From Anthoceros angustus (Eukaryota > Streptophyta > Anthocerotopsida > Anthocerotales > Anthocerotaceae), in the NCBI GenBank assembly GCA_010909165.1, contig MU008151.1, positions 248,001 through 312,000 on the forward strand: a stretch of DNA of 64,000 bases, given 5' to 3'. A program made the translations under genes and the position numbers. Below are positions 44,063 to 54,349 of the stretch, piece by piece. The number at the start of each line of letters is the position of its first letter. Position 1 is the stretch's first letter. The notes under the pieces were generated by a model. That model was not told the DNA's origin, ran no database searches, and worked only from the letters and a program-made list of their open reading frames with translations.

Positions 44063-45600
44063 GATGGTTCCTCTTCTAGCGTTGGATTATGTTATTGGTG
44101 ACGTCGGCCTTCTCTCGCGTATTTCTAGGCTCTGGACTCTGGACTCTGGACTCCACATGTTTGGAGTCGACCATCTTCTTGATTGTTTTGATCTTTGTTC
44201 CTCCGCCCCCTCGGGATCCCCCGCCTCCCACTGCCTCTCCACCGATTCACCTTTCCACAAGACCTTGTACCCCAATTTTCCAGCTTGCTCCGCTCCTCCC
44301 TTGCTTCCATTCCCCCACCTCCCTTTTCTTGCTGCTACCGCCACTTCCGCTGCTCTAACCTCGCTCCACTTTTCCTTTCAAATTTTGCCATCCTCCCGTG
44401 CAAACCAACCCCCGCCATCCCCGGTTTGATGCGGATTAGCGCATGCGCTCTCAATTGCATCTCACTTTGCGCCAACTTAATCTCCTCCCGGATCCCATCA
44501 TTCCGCTCTTTACAAAGCCACCGTCAAGCCTTACAAAGCCTTCATCTCCATGAAAAGTCCCAATTCATCCAAGTGAACACACCGTCTTATCTCTGCTCAA
44601 CGTCCCGGTGGCTCGCCTTTTGGAAGGAATTCCACACCGCTCACCCATTCTTCTCAAAGCCACTCGAACTCCTCTCCTATGTTCATAGTCTTTACCACAT
44701 CCCTCCGCCTCCCCGCCTCGATTCCTCGATCCCGGTCTCGGGTTTTCACCGCCAATCTGTTGCCCGTGCTATCCGGAAGCTCAAGTGGTACGACTCGACC
44801 CTAATGGTATCCACGGGATTTATTCCGTTCTTGACTGATGGTTCCTCTTCTAGCGTTGGATTATGTTATTGGTGACGTCGGCCTTCTCTCGCGTATTTCT
44901 AGGCTCGGACTGGACTCCACATGTTTGGAGTCGACCATCTTCTTGATTGTTTTGATCTTTGTTCCTCCGCCCCCTCGGGATCCCCCGCCTCCCACTGCCT
45001 CTCCACCAGATTCACCTTTCCACAAGACCTTGTACCCCAATTTTCCAGCTTGCTCCGCTCCTCCCTTGCTTCCATTCCCCCACCTCCCTTTTCTTGCTGC
45101 TACCGCCACTTCCGCCTCTTCTAACCTCTGCCCGCTCCACTTTTCCTTTCAAATTTTGCCATCCTCCCCGTGCAAACCAACCCCCCCGCCATCCCTGGTT
45201 TGATGCGGATTGTAAGCGCATGCGCTCTCAATTGCATCTCACTTTGCGCCAACTTAATCTCCTCCCGGATCCCATCATTCCGCTCTTTACAAAGCCACTG
45301 TCAAGCCTTACAAAGCCTTCATCTCCATGAAAAGTCCCAATTCATCCAAGCTGAACACACCCGTCTTATCTCTCTGCTTCGAACGTCCCCCGGTGGCTCT
45401 GCCTTTTGGAAGGAATTCCACACCCGCTCACCCATTCTTCTCAAAGCCACTCCTGAACTCCTCTCCTATGTTCATAGTCTTTACCACATCCCCTCTGCCT
45501 CCCCGCCCCTGATTCCTCTGATCCTGGTCTCAGGTTTTTCACTGCCAATCTCGTTGCCCGTGCTATCCGGAAGCTCAGAAGTGGTACAGCTACTGACCCT
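44063..45600 (+). repeat. 0.78-kb tandem duplication inside LINE ORF2
   Basis: 44,063-44,837 and 44,838-about 45,600 are two copies of the linker between endonuclease and reverse transcriptase; both start GATGGTTCCTCTTCTAGCGT. The first copy has extra small deletions. The minus-strand LINE at 10.6-13.2 kb has this region once, so the duplication is specific to this copy. Confidence 0.9.
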
Positions 45601-47192
45601 AATGGTATCCCTGGGGATTTATTCCGGTTTGCTGACTCTACCTCCTTCTCCTCGCATCTTGCCTCTCTGTTTAATGATGCTTTGTCTTTCGGTTTCCCTG
45701 ATCCTTGGTGTGAGAATGATATCCACTCCATTCTCAAGGCTGGCGACCCTTATCTCCCTTCTAATTACCGATTTATCACCGTGGAGTCTATCTATGCTAA
45801 GATCTTTAGCTCTAGTTTGGAGATCTTGACTACTTCTGGCCGAGGAGGCTAAGGTGCGGGGCTGCTTTGCCGCCCCAGAATACTTTGGATCATCTTTTAC
45901 CCTCCGGCTATTGTTGAAGGGGCTCGACATCCGAAGAAGCACGTCTCGTTGTTTTGTTGACTTTAAGCGTGCTTTCAACTCGTGCCTTGGGATAAGTTGT
46001 TTGTGGACTTCAATCTCTTAAGATGCCTCCTCATTTGTGGCATCTGCTACCCTTCTCTACAAAGGGTCTTTGCTCGAATCAAGACTCCCGTGGTTTGTCT
46101 TCCCACGGATCCCTATCCAACTTGGCGCGAGGCGACCCTTTGTCCCCAAATCTCTTTGGGTTGTATATTGATGAGCTTGAGGAATGGCTTCTTCGATCCG
46201 CGACCGGTGCTCGGCTATTTCGAAAGTATTCCTATCCTCCTATATGGATGATATTGTTCTTTATCTCATTCATTCCGAGGGCTCGTGCAATCGGATGTTT
46301 TATCCCTTTTTGTAAAACCAAGGGTCTCTTTGTCAATCTGCAAGACCAAGATTATGCGGTTCAACACTCGGGATTACAAGGGTGATTGCAAATTTTATTA
46401 TGATGGTCGAGGTGGAGATGGTTCGATCCTATACTTATCTGGTATCACTATTTTCGGTCCTAAATTTAACTGGACCTCCTCTCGCCTCCCGCTACCAAGG
46501 GATGGGCTGCATGCTACCGTTCTTTTATCTGAGGATGAATCTTGGGATATCAATCTTGAGCGGTATTCAACACTATGGTAATTCCCTCCGCCTTGTATGG
46601 CGCTGAAATTTGGGGCCGGATCTTTCCCTTCTTCTTGGGCGAAGGTGGAAAGGGTTCAATCTTCCTTTCTCCGCTCACATTGCTTGTAAGCGTTCAACTC
46701 CATTACCCATCCTCCTTTCTCGAATTTGCAGCCTTTCCTCGAACTTGATGGCCTTTTTCGCCTCTCATCCTTTCTTTACCGCCTCCACCTCCTTGATATT
46801 GCTAATCCCATTTTGGATCCCCTTACCTCCTCCTTGCCTTTAGGTCCTCCCGCTCGCTCGGCTCAATCTTGACCCACAAGCTTCTTTTGCTGGCTTTCTC
46901 AAGCCGCCAACCGGCTTAGAAGATTCGAGTTTGAACCTTTTTCGACTCCTGCTTGGCCTCTCCTCCTCCCAACTCCCCTTTCTCACATCCCCCAACCACT
47001 CCATTCGCAGGCCCTTAAATTAAGATACCTTCGCCTCACGTGGTCCCTCTTTCCTTTTCCCCTCTCACTTCTAGACTCCGCTTTTACAAAGACGAGCTCC
47101 GAGTTAATCCTCCTCCGTAAATTTCCTACCCCGCCTGCCACCCCCTTTCCTTCAAACTCCGCACACTCATAGGTCAATTTCGTGTTAGCTCC
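45600..47192 (+). pseudogene. LINE reverse transcriptase and C-terminal region
   Basis: LARGDPLSPNLFGLYIDELE (46,123-46,180) and PILLYMDDIVL (46,230-46,262) are the core motifs; the catalytic box is YMDD here. KTKIMRFNTRD and GITIFGPKFNWT follow. Many frameshifts. The C-terminal part runs up to the CACTA-like insertion at 47,196. Confidence 0.85.
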
Positions 47193-48107
47193 CACCCCTA
47201 CTAGAAATGGCAGCCCATGTTATAGTCATTGTTGCAATTTTATGTTACACTTTCAAATTGCAACAAGCTATGTAGGCTTGGTATTAAGTTTGACACTATT
47301 CCCTTCTCATTTTGTCACCATCTTAACACGAACCTGACTCTCTTCCTCATCACCTCACCCTCCTAAGTACACCTTCTCTCTCACAAGCATTGTTTATGAT
47401 TTCAAACATATACTATGCAAACCTGCTTATGTTACAGTCCTTTGTTACAATTTCATGTAACACTTTCCATTTGGAACACTCATGAAGTTAGTTGGCTTGG
47501 TGTTAAGTTTGTGATACTCTTCTCCACCTTCTCTCACCATCTTAACAACATGCAAGTGGTCTGTTGACCTTACACCTCACCATTAAGAGCTTAGCATTAA
47601 GTTTGTTGGCTTGGTGTTAAGTTTGTGATTTTCTTCTTCACCTTCTCTCACCATCTTAACAACCTGCCTTTGGTCTCTCCTTTCACCTCACACTCCTAGT
47701 TAATGCTCCAGTATGACACCCATTTTATAATTTTTCCCTCTTTGTGTTGCAACATGTGTTCCCCTCTCACGCTACTATTTTATTCTTCCCCTCTTGCTTT
47801 TCCTACATGACAGCAACCAAGAACTCTATCTCTCTCCCTGTGGTTGTCATTCTCTTTCCATTTTGCCTTTCCATTCTTGTTTTAACCTGATTATGTATAG
47901 TAGGATTCTAGATTATTTATATGTCTATCTATATATACGGTTTGTAGGCCCACTTGTTGTGTAAATTCCTATATATATATATATGACTGAAATACGTATT
48001 TATGTATGTATATATATGTATTTATACTTGTATATACTTGTAACCTAAACATAATATTATTTACCTATGTCTAAGTTCGTGGGTGCGAGGCTCACTCTAC
48101 GTTCGGA

Positions 48108-48395
48108 GGCAAGGAGGAGGAGGGGGAGAGGAGGAGGAGGAAGAGGAGGAGAGGAGGAAGGGGAGAGGAAGAGGAGGGAGAGGAGAGGAGGAGGAGGAGG
48201 AGGAGGAGGAGGAGGAGGAGGAGGAGAGGGAGGCGAGAGGAAGGAGGAGGAGGGAAGCGAAAGGACGGAGGGGAGATTATAAGGAGGAGGAGGGAAGATG
48301 GAAAGAAGAGGAGGAGGCAAGGAGGAGGAGAGGAGGAAGGGGAGAGGGGAGATGGGAAGGAGGAGGAGGGGAGAGGAAAGGAAGAGGAGGAGGCC
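48108..48395 (+). repeat. Polypurine (GGA)n tract
   Basis: Nearly uninterrupted purines on the plus strand, built on GGAGGA. Such tracts can form triplex or G-quadruplex DNA. The open frames on both strands here are low-complexity artefacts. Confidence 0.9.
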
Positions 48396-48599
48396 CGTTC
48401 CATGCTGTGATTTCCTCAAATTTTCAGATGCGTAACTAGTGTGACACGCGTTGGTGAAGGGATGGTGGCGGGATCACGTGCGCAAAGCGGATCTTGTACT
48501 TGCAGAGCATTGCAAGGTCGCCAAGACTTGTTCCAATCGTGATTTCCTCTCAAATTTTCATGCGTAACTAGCTAGTGTGATTTGATGTTAGACAAGGCG

Positions 48600-48842
48600 A
48601 TAGGCAAGGAGGAAAAGGGGAGAGGATCCGAGGTAGAGGAGGAGGAGGAGGAGGAGGAGGAGGAGGAGGAGGAGAGGAGGGGAGATGGGAAGGAGGAGGA
48701 GGGGAGAGGAAGGAGGAGGGGAGATTATAAGGAGGAGGAGGAAGATGGAAAGAAGAGGAGCAAGAGGAGGGGAGAGGGGAGGAAGAGGAGGGGGAGATAG
48801 GAAGGAGGAGGAGGGGGAGAGGGAAAGGAAGAGGAGGAGGCC
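48600..48842 (+). repeat. Second polypurine (GGA)n tract
   Basis: Like the first, and followed by the same CCCGTTCCATGCTGTGATTT sequence (48,841), as at 48,392. A third CGTGATTTCCTCTCAAATTTT lies at 48,538, so a unit of about 450 bases has been duplicated in part. Confidence 0.85.
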
Positions 48843-50090
48843 CGTTCCATGCTGTGATTTCCAGTCTCAAATTTTCAGCTAATGCGTAACCAGTGTGACA
48901 CGACGTTGGTGAAGGGATGGTGGCAGGATGCGCTGCAGTTGTCTAGGGGGAGAGAGAAGGAGGGAGGACTTGGAGCCAAACAACCCCATGCCGGCGCATA
49001 GCAAACATGGGTCCGCGTAGCACAAACTCGTAGGCACAAAAGGCACTGAGTGCTCAAGGACAAACTGGTAAACGTATCGTGGACGTGTACAAAGTATGTA
49101 CGTTATCCGTGTGACGTATATGCTTATTTTATACAAAATAGAATATGACCGTATATCACAGGAAATTACCGTATAGTATATGTCACCATGAACAATACAT
49201 GTATTTTACGAAGAATGTATTCGTACATGTATTTATGTATCTCAGATATTGCATATCGCATGAATACATGTATTTATGTATCTGTGTATTCATACGAGTA
49301 TCAGTGGGAACTACTAAGTAAAACTAGGTATTCCATAGGGTAATAGTAGTAAAAGGAGGAAGGTAGATGGGGAGGAGGTTTGGTACCAAGCCTCCAAAAG
49401 TGTTACAAGACTTGTCTTGTAACACTTTATATGTTGCAATCTTGTTGCAATCTTGAGAGAGGACAAAAGCACCTTTCACTTCATCTCAACATAATTGCAA
49501 CACCATTGCAACATGGTTGCAACAAACGCCTCAGTTTGGTTTCCAAGCCAAAGTGTAACAAGAGGCCCAAAAAGTGTTACATGACCCCAAAATTGCAACA
49601 TAAGTGTTACATCCAGGGGTCCAAATCTTAACATAAAGTGTAACATGGGCTGCCATTTCTAGTAGGGCACCACCTCCGGATTGAGACCGACCGTTGGCTC
49701 AAGCCTACCCCTCCCCAAGACGATAGGATCTGCAAACTTTGCTCCTTGGATCACGAATCGAATCACACTTCCTCTTTATTGTCCCGCCTATGCGATATTC
49801 GGTCTCGTTACTCTCTTCTTTTGAATGTGCTTCTCACGCAGATTTTTCTCTTTCCACATTCCTAGGCTCTCTGGACTATGTCTCTCGAGCTTCTTGATCT
49901 TGGCGGTCCTTGTTGGACTCCTAGTAGTCTTTGCCTTCTTTTACGCTTCCCTCACAGTGTAACTGCTTCTAGTTCGACGACGTAAGTGTACTCGGTTTTA
50001 AACCTCTTTTCTGTACTATCTCTGTCCCATGATGGTTCTTCCATCCTTAGTGGACATAAATAAAGTTGTTGTTGTTGTTGTTTGGGAAAA

Positions 50091-50137
50091 AGGTTTAGTA
50101 ATGAATAGGTTCGGGGTTCAAAACCCATATCTTTTTT
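50091..50137 (+). tRNA. tRNA-like 3' half with B box and pol III terminator after the LINE tail
   Basis: 34 bases after the TTG tail is GGTTCAAAACC (50,115-50,125), a good B box within a GGG/CCC T-arm-like stem, followed by CATATC and then six T (50,132-50,137), a pol III stop signal. CATATC can pair with GATATG-like GAATATG at the 5' flank (32,892). TTTGGGAAAAAGGTTTAGTAA partly repeats TTGGGATTGTTGGTCTAGTG of the 5' flank, perhaps an eroded target-site duplication. Confidence 0.5.
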
Positions 50138-50149
50138 AAAACTCAACTT

Positions 50150-50850
50150 TGTTGATTTTAAGGATGCTTGCATGGGCGCATGGGCAACTAACTTTGTTCA
50201 TTTTAAGGACGCTGGCATTGCCTTAAAGCCCAAGTGGTTGCATTGAGTGCGGAAGGTTGAAGACTCATTGGCGACCTTTTGGATGAGGGTCAAGAAACCC
50301 TAGATGTTGTGTGGCGGTCCACACCGTCGGATGGTGGGCCGGGAATGATACTATTGAAGACGAGCAAGCAATGGAGGAGAACGATAACTTTGAGGCGGAC
50401 GATATGGACCGCATCCGAGTATGGCGTGGTTCTTGACTCGATTCAGTAGGCATGGATGAGTCGCCAGCCGCACTCTTCAATGACTATTGTCGATGCCGAT
50501 GACCACTCCCTCCTTTAGCGGATGTTTGTTGCAATGTTCTTACAACGATTAAAATGAGACTCCCTCCTGCAGATTGTTTTTCATTGTGTTCCACCACTTC
50601 AAAGTAAAAGTTTTCGGTTGTAATAAACATATAAAATGGCAGCCCTCTAAACATTCTACAAAAGCTAGACGGGCCCGCACCCTCATGCTCCAGTTCTAGG
50701 GTGTTCACTTGAAAGTGCGTCTTTTATCACCGGTATGACCTCGAAAGGGTGTGTGCATTATCAAAGTAGGGCACATATGCTGTTCTAGGTAAGGTGTTCT
50801 TCGTGACAAGGGGGTGCTGTGGCGACCGAAGGGGGTTACTATATTCCCCC
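50150..50850. other. Right part of the 31,823-50,870 element
   Basis: No gene recognised. A plus-strand reading near 50,340-50,440 is acidic (GDD/EEND-rich), but has no motif. Confidence 0.4.
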
Positions 50851-50870
50851 CCTTAAAAAATTATCGTGTT

Positions 50871-51217
50871 ATATGTACTCCTTGCGTGGTCCTCTAATGC
50901 ACTCTTCTGAAAGTTCTGACTGCCAACTTTTACCCAAGCTTGAGTCGCAGCCTTAGCTTGTCCCACTACACCATGACCATGTTTTTCACAAACAACACAA
51001 ACATTCGATTCTCTCCATTGATTGAGCGCAACTCCACCCAATGAAATGCAACCTTCCATTCTTCCTTGAAGACTCTTGCCTTTTGCACCTTTTGTCTTTT
51101 TTGACTCGGTTGGCTTGTTTGGCTATTGTCGCAGCTCCTTGTTTGGTCATCACGTGAAGCCCCTCCGAAAAACCCGAATGCTGAACTTTGAGAAAAATGA
51201 GCCATCTTTACCTGCAA
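50871..51217 (-). pseudogene. hAT transposase, N-terminal zinc-finger part
   Basis: Reads KARVFKEEWK, then CVVCEKHG, then FQKSALEDHARSTY. The W...C-x2-C...H pattern is the TTF/BED-like DNA-binding finger found at the N-terminus of hAT transposases of the ZNF862-like (DUF4371-containing) group. One frame change lies between the first and second parts. The coding stops at the ATAT duplication where the nested element begins. Confidence 0.75.
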
Positions 51218-51990
51218 ATTTTTTTAAAAAATTAATATAGTAAATGAAGAGCCAAAAAACAAAGCTTTAAAAGAGAAGAGCTTAAAAAGAGATGAGCTCA
51301 AACAAAAATGAACTCTAAACCTAAAGAACTCAAAAAGAGATGAGCTCTAAAAAAGAAGAGCCCTTACCAAGAAAGAACAACAAGGAGCAAGGAAGAAGGA
51401 TAAGAAGCAAGAAAGAAGAATAAGAAGTACACCACAATGAGGAGAGCAACAATGAGTGATGCTCCAAATGCTAGTGTTGTGGCCTTATGTACTCTTGAAG
51501 GGTGTCTATTCAGAGCATGATAGAATAAGAGTCCTATGTACGCCTATGGTTGAGATACCATATCTTAGTCATCTTCATGGATGAGCGTGCATATCAACAA
51601 ATTATTGTATACATTAATAACTACATTCAAAGCAAAATATTACATATCTACTTTTTATAGATGTATCAAAATAAGCTAATAAAATCTCATAGAATAAAGG
51701 TCAGACATAGGCCATGGATGGTATTAGATAAATAAAGACATAGCCCATAGATCCATGGTAAGTGTCTTTATGACCATACCAATTATAAGATGGATCCATG
51801 TGTCCATAATAAAAATAAATCCTGGATGTAAAATTAAATAATTTACTAATTTTAAACTGGACCTTTTATGAACCCTCGGTCCCCTATTTTTTCGGGGAAA
51901 AATAGGGGACCGAGGGTGGGGACTTCGAAGAACCTCCGTCCCATGTTTTTACACATGGACCGGTACGAGATTGGGACGGGGTCAAATGAC
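51218..51990. other. 5' non-coding part of the hAT element
   Basis: Between the zinc-finger coding and the right terminus. It contains repeated AAAGAGATGAGCTC-type words (51,270-51,360) and, near the end, a perfect palindrome CGGTCCCCTATTTTT/AAAAATAGGGGACCG (51,881-51,914), a likely transposase-binding or structural feature that the 418-bp derivative retains in part. Confidence 0.5.
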
Positions 51991-51994
51991 ACCT

Positions 51995-53499
51995 CGTCAA
52001 CCCGTTCCGTCCTTGTCGTTCTCGCCTGCTGCCGCCAGCCCATTCCGCCCGTCCGCTCGCTCACCGCCCATCCCTTCCGTCCCGCCGTTCTCGCCTGCTG
52101 CCGCCAGCCCATTCCGTCCCGCCGTTCTTGCTCCGTTCGAACGGACACCGGTCCCGAGCCGTCATAAATAAAATGAGCACAACTTTTAAATGATGCGTTT
52201 ATTGCAATTTCCTCACTGGGCAGCCTTGTCATAAGTAGGTTAGAATTGTCTTTCCCTTGTATTATATTTCCTCATATATTCCTTTCTTCCGTAATAGTCC
52301 TTGAAGCATCTTGAATTACATGCAATTCAAGAATCTTGGAAGCAGGGCCTTGGAATTCTCATATTTCCTTTATGTTTCATGAATTTGCGCACGGTGCTAA
52401 GGATGGCCACTTCCACTCTTGGGATTTTGCAGGCTCTTGAGGAGCACTTGCCCAGGCATCTAACACTATCTGGATGTTGTGATCGCTTGACTAATTTTGC
52501 ATCTGCTCTGCCATACTTATGGTCTCTCGTGACGCGGGAGTACAGTCGGGGCAACCCGGTCCCGCCCTTCGCTTCCCTTACCCAGCCCGCTCTTCATAAA
52601 GAAAAACCAAACCTTTTCCTTCTCCAGACTGCTCTACAATGAAGGGCAATGAAGCCTCTATGTACTTCTTTCTCTTTGTGTTGAGTACTTGATATTTTCT
52701 TCATATTATACTTATTATTATCTAGTATTATTTTACTATTTTTGATATATGGATCCTGTCACTTACTTAGTGCTTCACACTACGTTGTATGCCAAAGCTT
52801 CTCATCCTTTACATCTTGGAGATATAGAGGATATGAGCTCCTTGATAGTGTCATGTATGCACTCTTCGCAATGTTATTCACACCTTTTGGTGGTGCTCTT
52901 GTGGAGACAATGGGAACGTGTATCTCCCGTATTTGGTGGAAGGCACCATCTACAACATGATTTTGGGAAGAGCTTCACATACAAGCCCAATTGGCACTTG
53001 GAGGGCCCCGAAAGACGTGATGAGCACTAGCATAGAGAATATCAAATATCCTACCCAACTTTTACGGTCCTTGTTCACCAATTGCAACCCTTCCTAGTAC
53101 ACACTTCACCAAGAATGCCAATATAATGTAAAAAGGGTGTTGCTATGGTGTTGCATAGGTTGGGTAGAGGTCTACCTTCACTCATTATTGCTTCCAAGTA
53201 TGGTGTTGGTGCTTCTCTAGCTGGAATTTTGTGACCTCATGTCTTGGAGCCACCGAGAAGACACAGGAGGTCAAGGCTACCCGACGGGGCATGGTTGAGC
53301 TCTAAGTCGAAGTGGAAGCTTTTCCGTGAAATCCAAAACCACCTGGTGTCGATGTTTGCTACCCGGTGGGGTTTGTGCTTGATTTTTTTTGTCTGTGCTC
53401 GATTGGCCGCCTAGTGTGGGCTATGCCTGTTGGTGCTCTAGTGTTGGCAGTCTTTGTCTACCCTTGTCGTACTCTGTTGGTCTGTAACAACATATTCAT
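51995..53499. other. Unassigned region
   Basis: A CGTTCTCGCCTGCTGCCGCC motif is repeated at about 52,019 and 52,088. Open frames of up to 113 codons (52,301-52,642; 52,749-53,030) show no domain that I recognise. Possible decayed transposon. Confidence 0.4.
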
Positions 53500-54345
53500 T
53501 TATAAAGCTTTGTATAGTTCCTCTAAAAATAAAAATATTATGTTAAATAAAACAATTGCTATGAGCCACACCTTACACATACTTATGAAGACGCAACCAG
53601 CCTCGAATCGCTCCTCAAGATGGGGACGGTATTCTCCTCTAATGACCGCAACTGCACTGGTTATGCAACCGGAACCCACGATCCTTAATGTGAGCAGGTT
53701 TGGGCCTTTCGTTACTACCACGTCACGCAAGGCTGGTGATGACTTCACGACGCAGTAGTGTCCTGCATCAGGGTATCATTTTGACCCCGTCCCAAGTTCG
53801 GTCCCGGTCCCGGCATGTGTTAAAAAAAACGTGGGACCAGAGGTTCTTCAGGAGTCCGGTCCCCACCCTCGGTCCCCTATTACCCTTCGGGACCGAGGGT
53901 TCATAAAAGGTCCGGTTCAAAATTAGTAAATTACTTAATTTTATGTCCAAAGATTTATATTTATTATGGACACATGGACCCATCTAATGGAGTCAATGCA
54001 GCCAATCATGGACTCCGCAGTCTGCAGTCTTTTATATTATTATTTATAAATTATTTATTTAATATTTATTATATTTAGTGACCAAGGCTCACAAAAAGGC
54101 GCGGTCCCTCCTCGGTCCGGGACCGAGCGTAGCCAGGCTAGGCGGTCTCGGGGACTGAGATAGTACTCGGTCAAAATGACACCCTACCCTGCATCCCAAT
54201 GTGTGACTCCCAGAGTGCGCCGGCCAACGACGCCCGGATTGGAGTAGATAACAAGCCGCGTTCTCAACTTCTCAACCCGGCGTGGACTACCTTTCAAGCT
54301 GGCACCTTCAACTTGCCGGCGAGCTCGCGATCGGGCGTCTTGCAT
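53500..54345 (-). pseudogene. Unrecognised 139-codon ORF interrupted by a hAT derivative
   Basis: If 53,762-54,187 (the inserted element plus one copy of its 8-bp duplication) is set aside, the minus strand is open from an ATG at 54,345 to a stop at 53,500, exactly 140 codons. The reading across the empty site is THWDAGHYCVVKSSP. Further on are LLTLRIVGSGCITSAVAVIR and a hydrophobic C-terminus. I know no family for it. An open frame of this size can arise by chance, so it may not be a gene. Confidence 0.35.
53770..54187. mobile_element. 418-bp non-autonomous hAT (MITE-like)
   Basis: Flanked by an exact 8-bp duplication CCTGCATC (53,762-53,769; 54,188-54,195). The ends AGGGTATCATTTTGACC and, reversed, AGGGTGTCATTTTGACC match those of the hAT at 30,411-51,994. 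The left 170 bases resemble that element's right end and the right 170 its left end, so it is an internal-deletion derivative. Subterminal GGTCCCGGACCGAG-type palindromes are kept at both sides. Confidence 0.92.
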
Positions 54346-54349
54346 CCAC

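Larger units (their letters stand above)
47196..49667. mobile_element. CACTA-like non-autonomous DNA transposon
   Basis: Perfect 27-bp terminal inverted repeats begin CCCTACTAGAAATGGCAGCC and are flanked by a CAC duplication (47,193-47,195; 49,668-49,670). The uninterrupted site is visible in the minus-strand LINE at about 11,036-11,050. The terminus resembles the CACTA start (CACTACTAGAAAT) with one change, and TGTTACA / TTGCAAC motifs are repeated beneath both ends, as transposase-binding subterminal repeats are in CACTA elements; the 3-bp duplication also fits. Inside there is no transposase, only AT-rich DNA and purine tracts. Confidence 0.85.
32956..50090 (+). mobile_element. L1-type LINE with (TTG)n tail, interrupted by Copia and CACTA-like elements
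   Basis: Parts, in order: GC-rich 5' region (32,956-33,111), Copia insertion, 5' region and ORF1 (two tandem copies, the better one ending at about 43,411), endonuclease (43,420-43,950), linker (tandemly duplicated), reverse transcriptase (about 45,500-46,600), C-terminal part to 47,195, CACTA-like insertion, then the last part from 49,671 to the tail at 50,074-50,090 (GGTTCTTCCATCCTTAGTGG, AAATAAAG, TTG repeats). Many frameshifts; not autonomous now. The exact 5' end is uncertain within about 250 bases. Confidence 0.8.
31823..50870. mobile_element. Terminal-inverted-repeat element of unknown superfamily, inserted in the hAT and itself invaded
   Basis: The left end AACATGATAATTTTTGAAGG (31,823) is mirrored by the right end, reverse complement AACACGATAATTTTTTAAGG (50,870). 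The bases ATAT occur on both sides (31,819-31,822 and 50,871-50,874) and once in the reconstructed hAT reading frame. GAAGGGGGTT motifs recur inside both ends. Its own content is what is left outside the LINE: about 31,823-32,700 and 50,150-50,870, with no recognised transposase. An acidic-tailed reading at 32,634-32,218 (minus) may be part of its coding. The superfamily is undetermined. Confidence 0.7.
30411..51994 (-). mobile_element. hAT transposon, split by a nested 19-kb insertion
   Basis: The left end AGGGTGTCATTTTGACC (30,411) and the right end, reverse complement AGGTGTCATTTGACC (51,994), form terminal inverted repeats. Flanks GTCCAACC and GTCAACCC resemble an 8-bp target duplication with one base shifted. 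The coding halves, read on the minus strand, are the zinc-finger N-terminus at 51,217-50,871 and the catalytic and C-terminal parts at 31,822-30,586. The protein reading joins without loss across the inner insertion (HARSTY then YHLASLKM). The 418-bp element at 53,770 is a deletion derivative with the same ends. Confidence 0.8.

Noticed and set aside
48057-48870. Open frames of over 100 codons on both strands in the GGA tracts
   Set aside because: Low-complexity Glu/Gly/Arg or Ser/Pro/Leu readings produced by the repeat.
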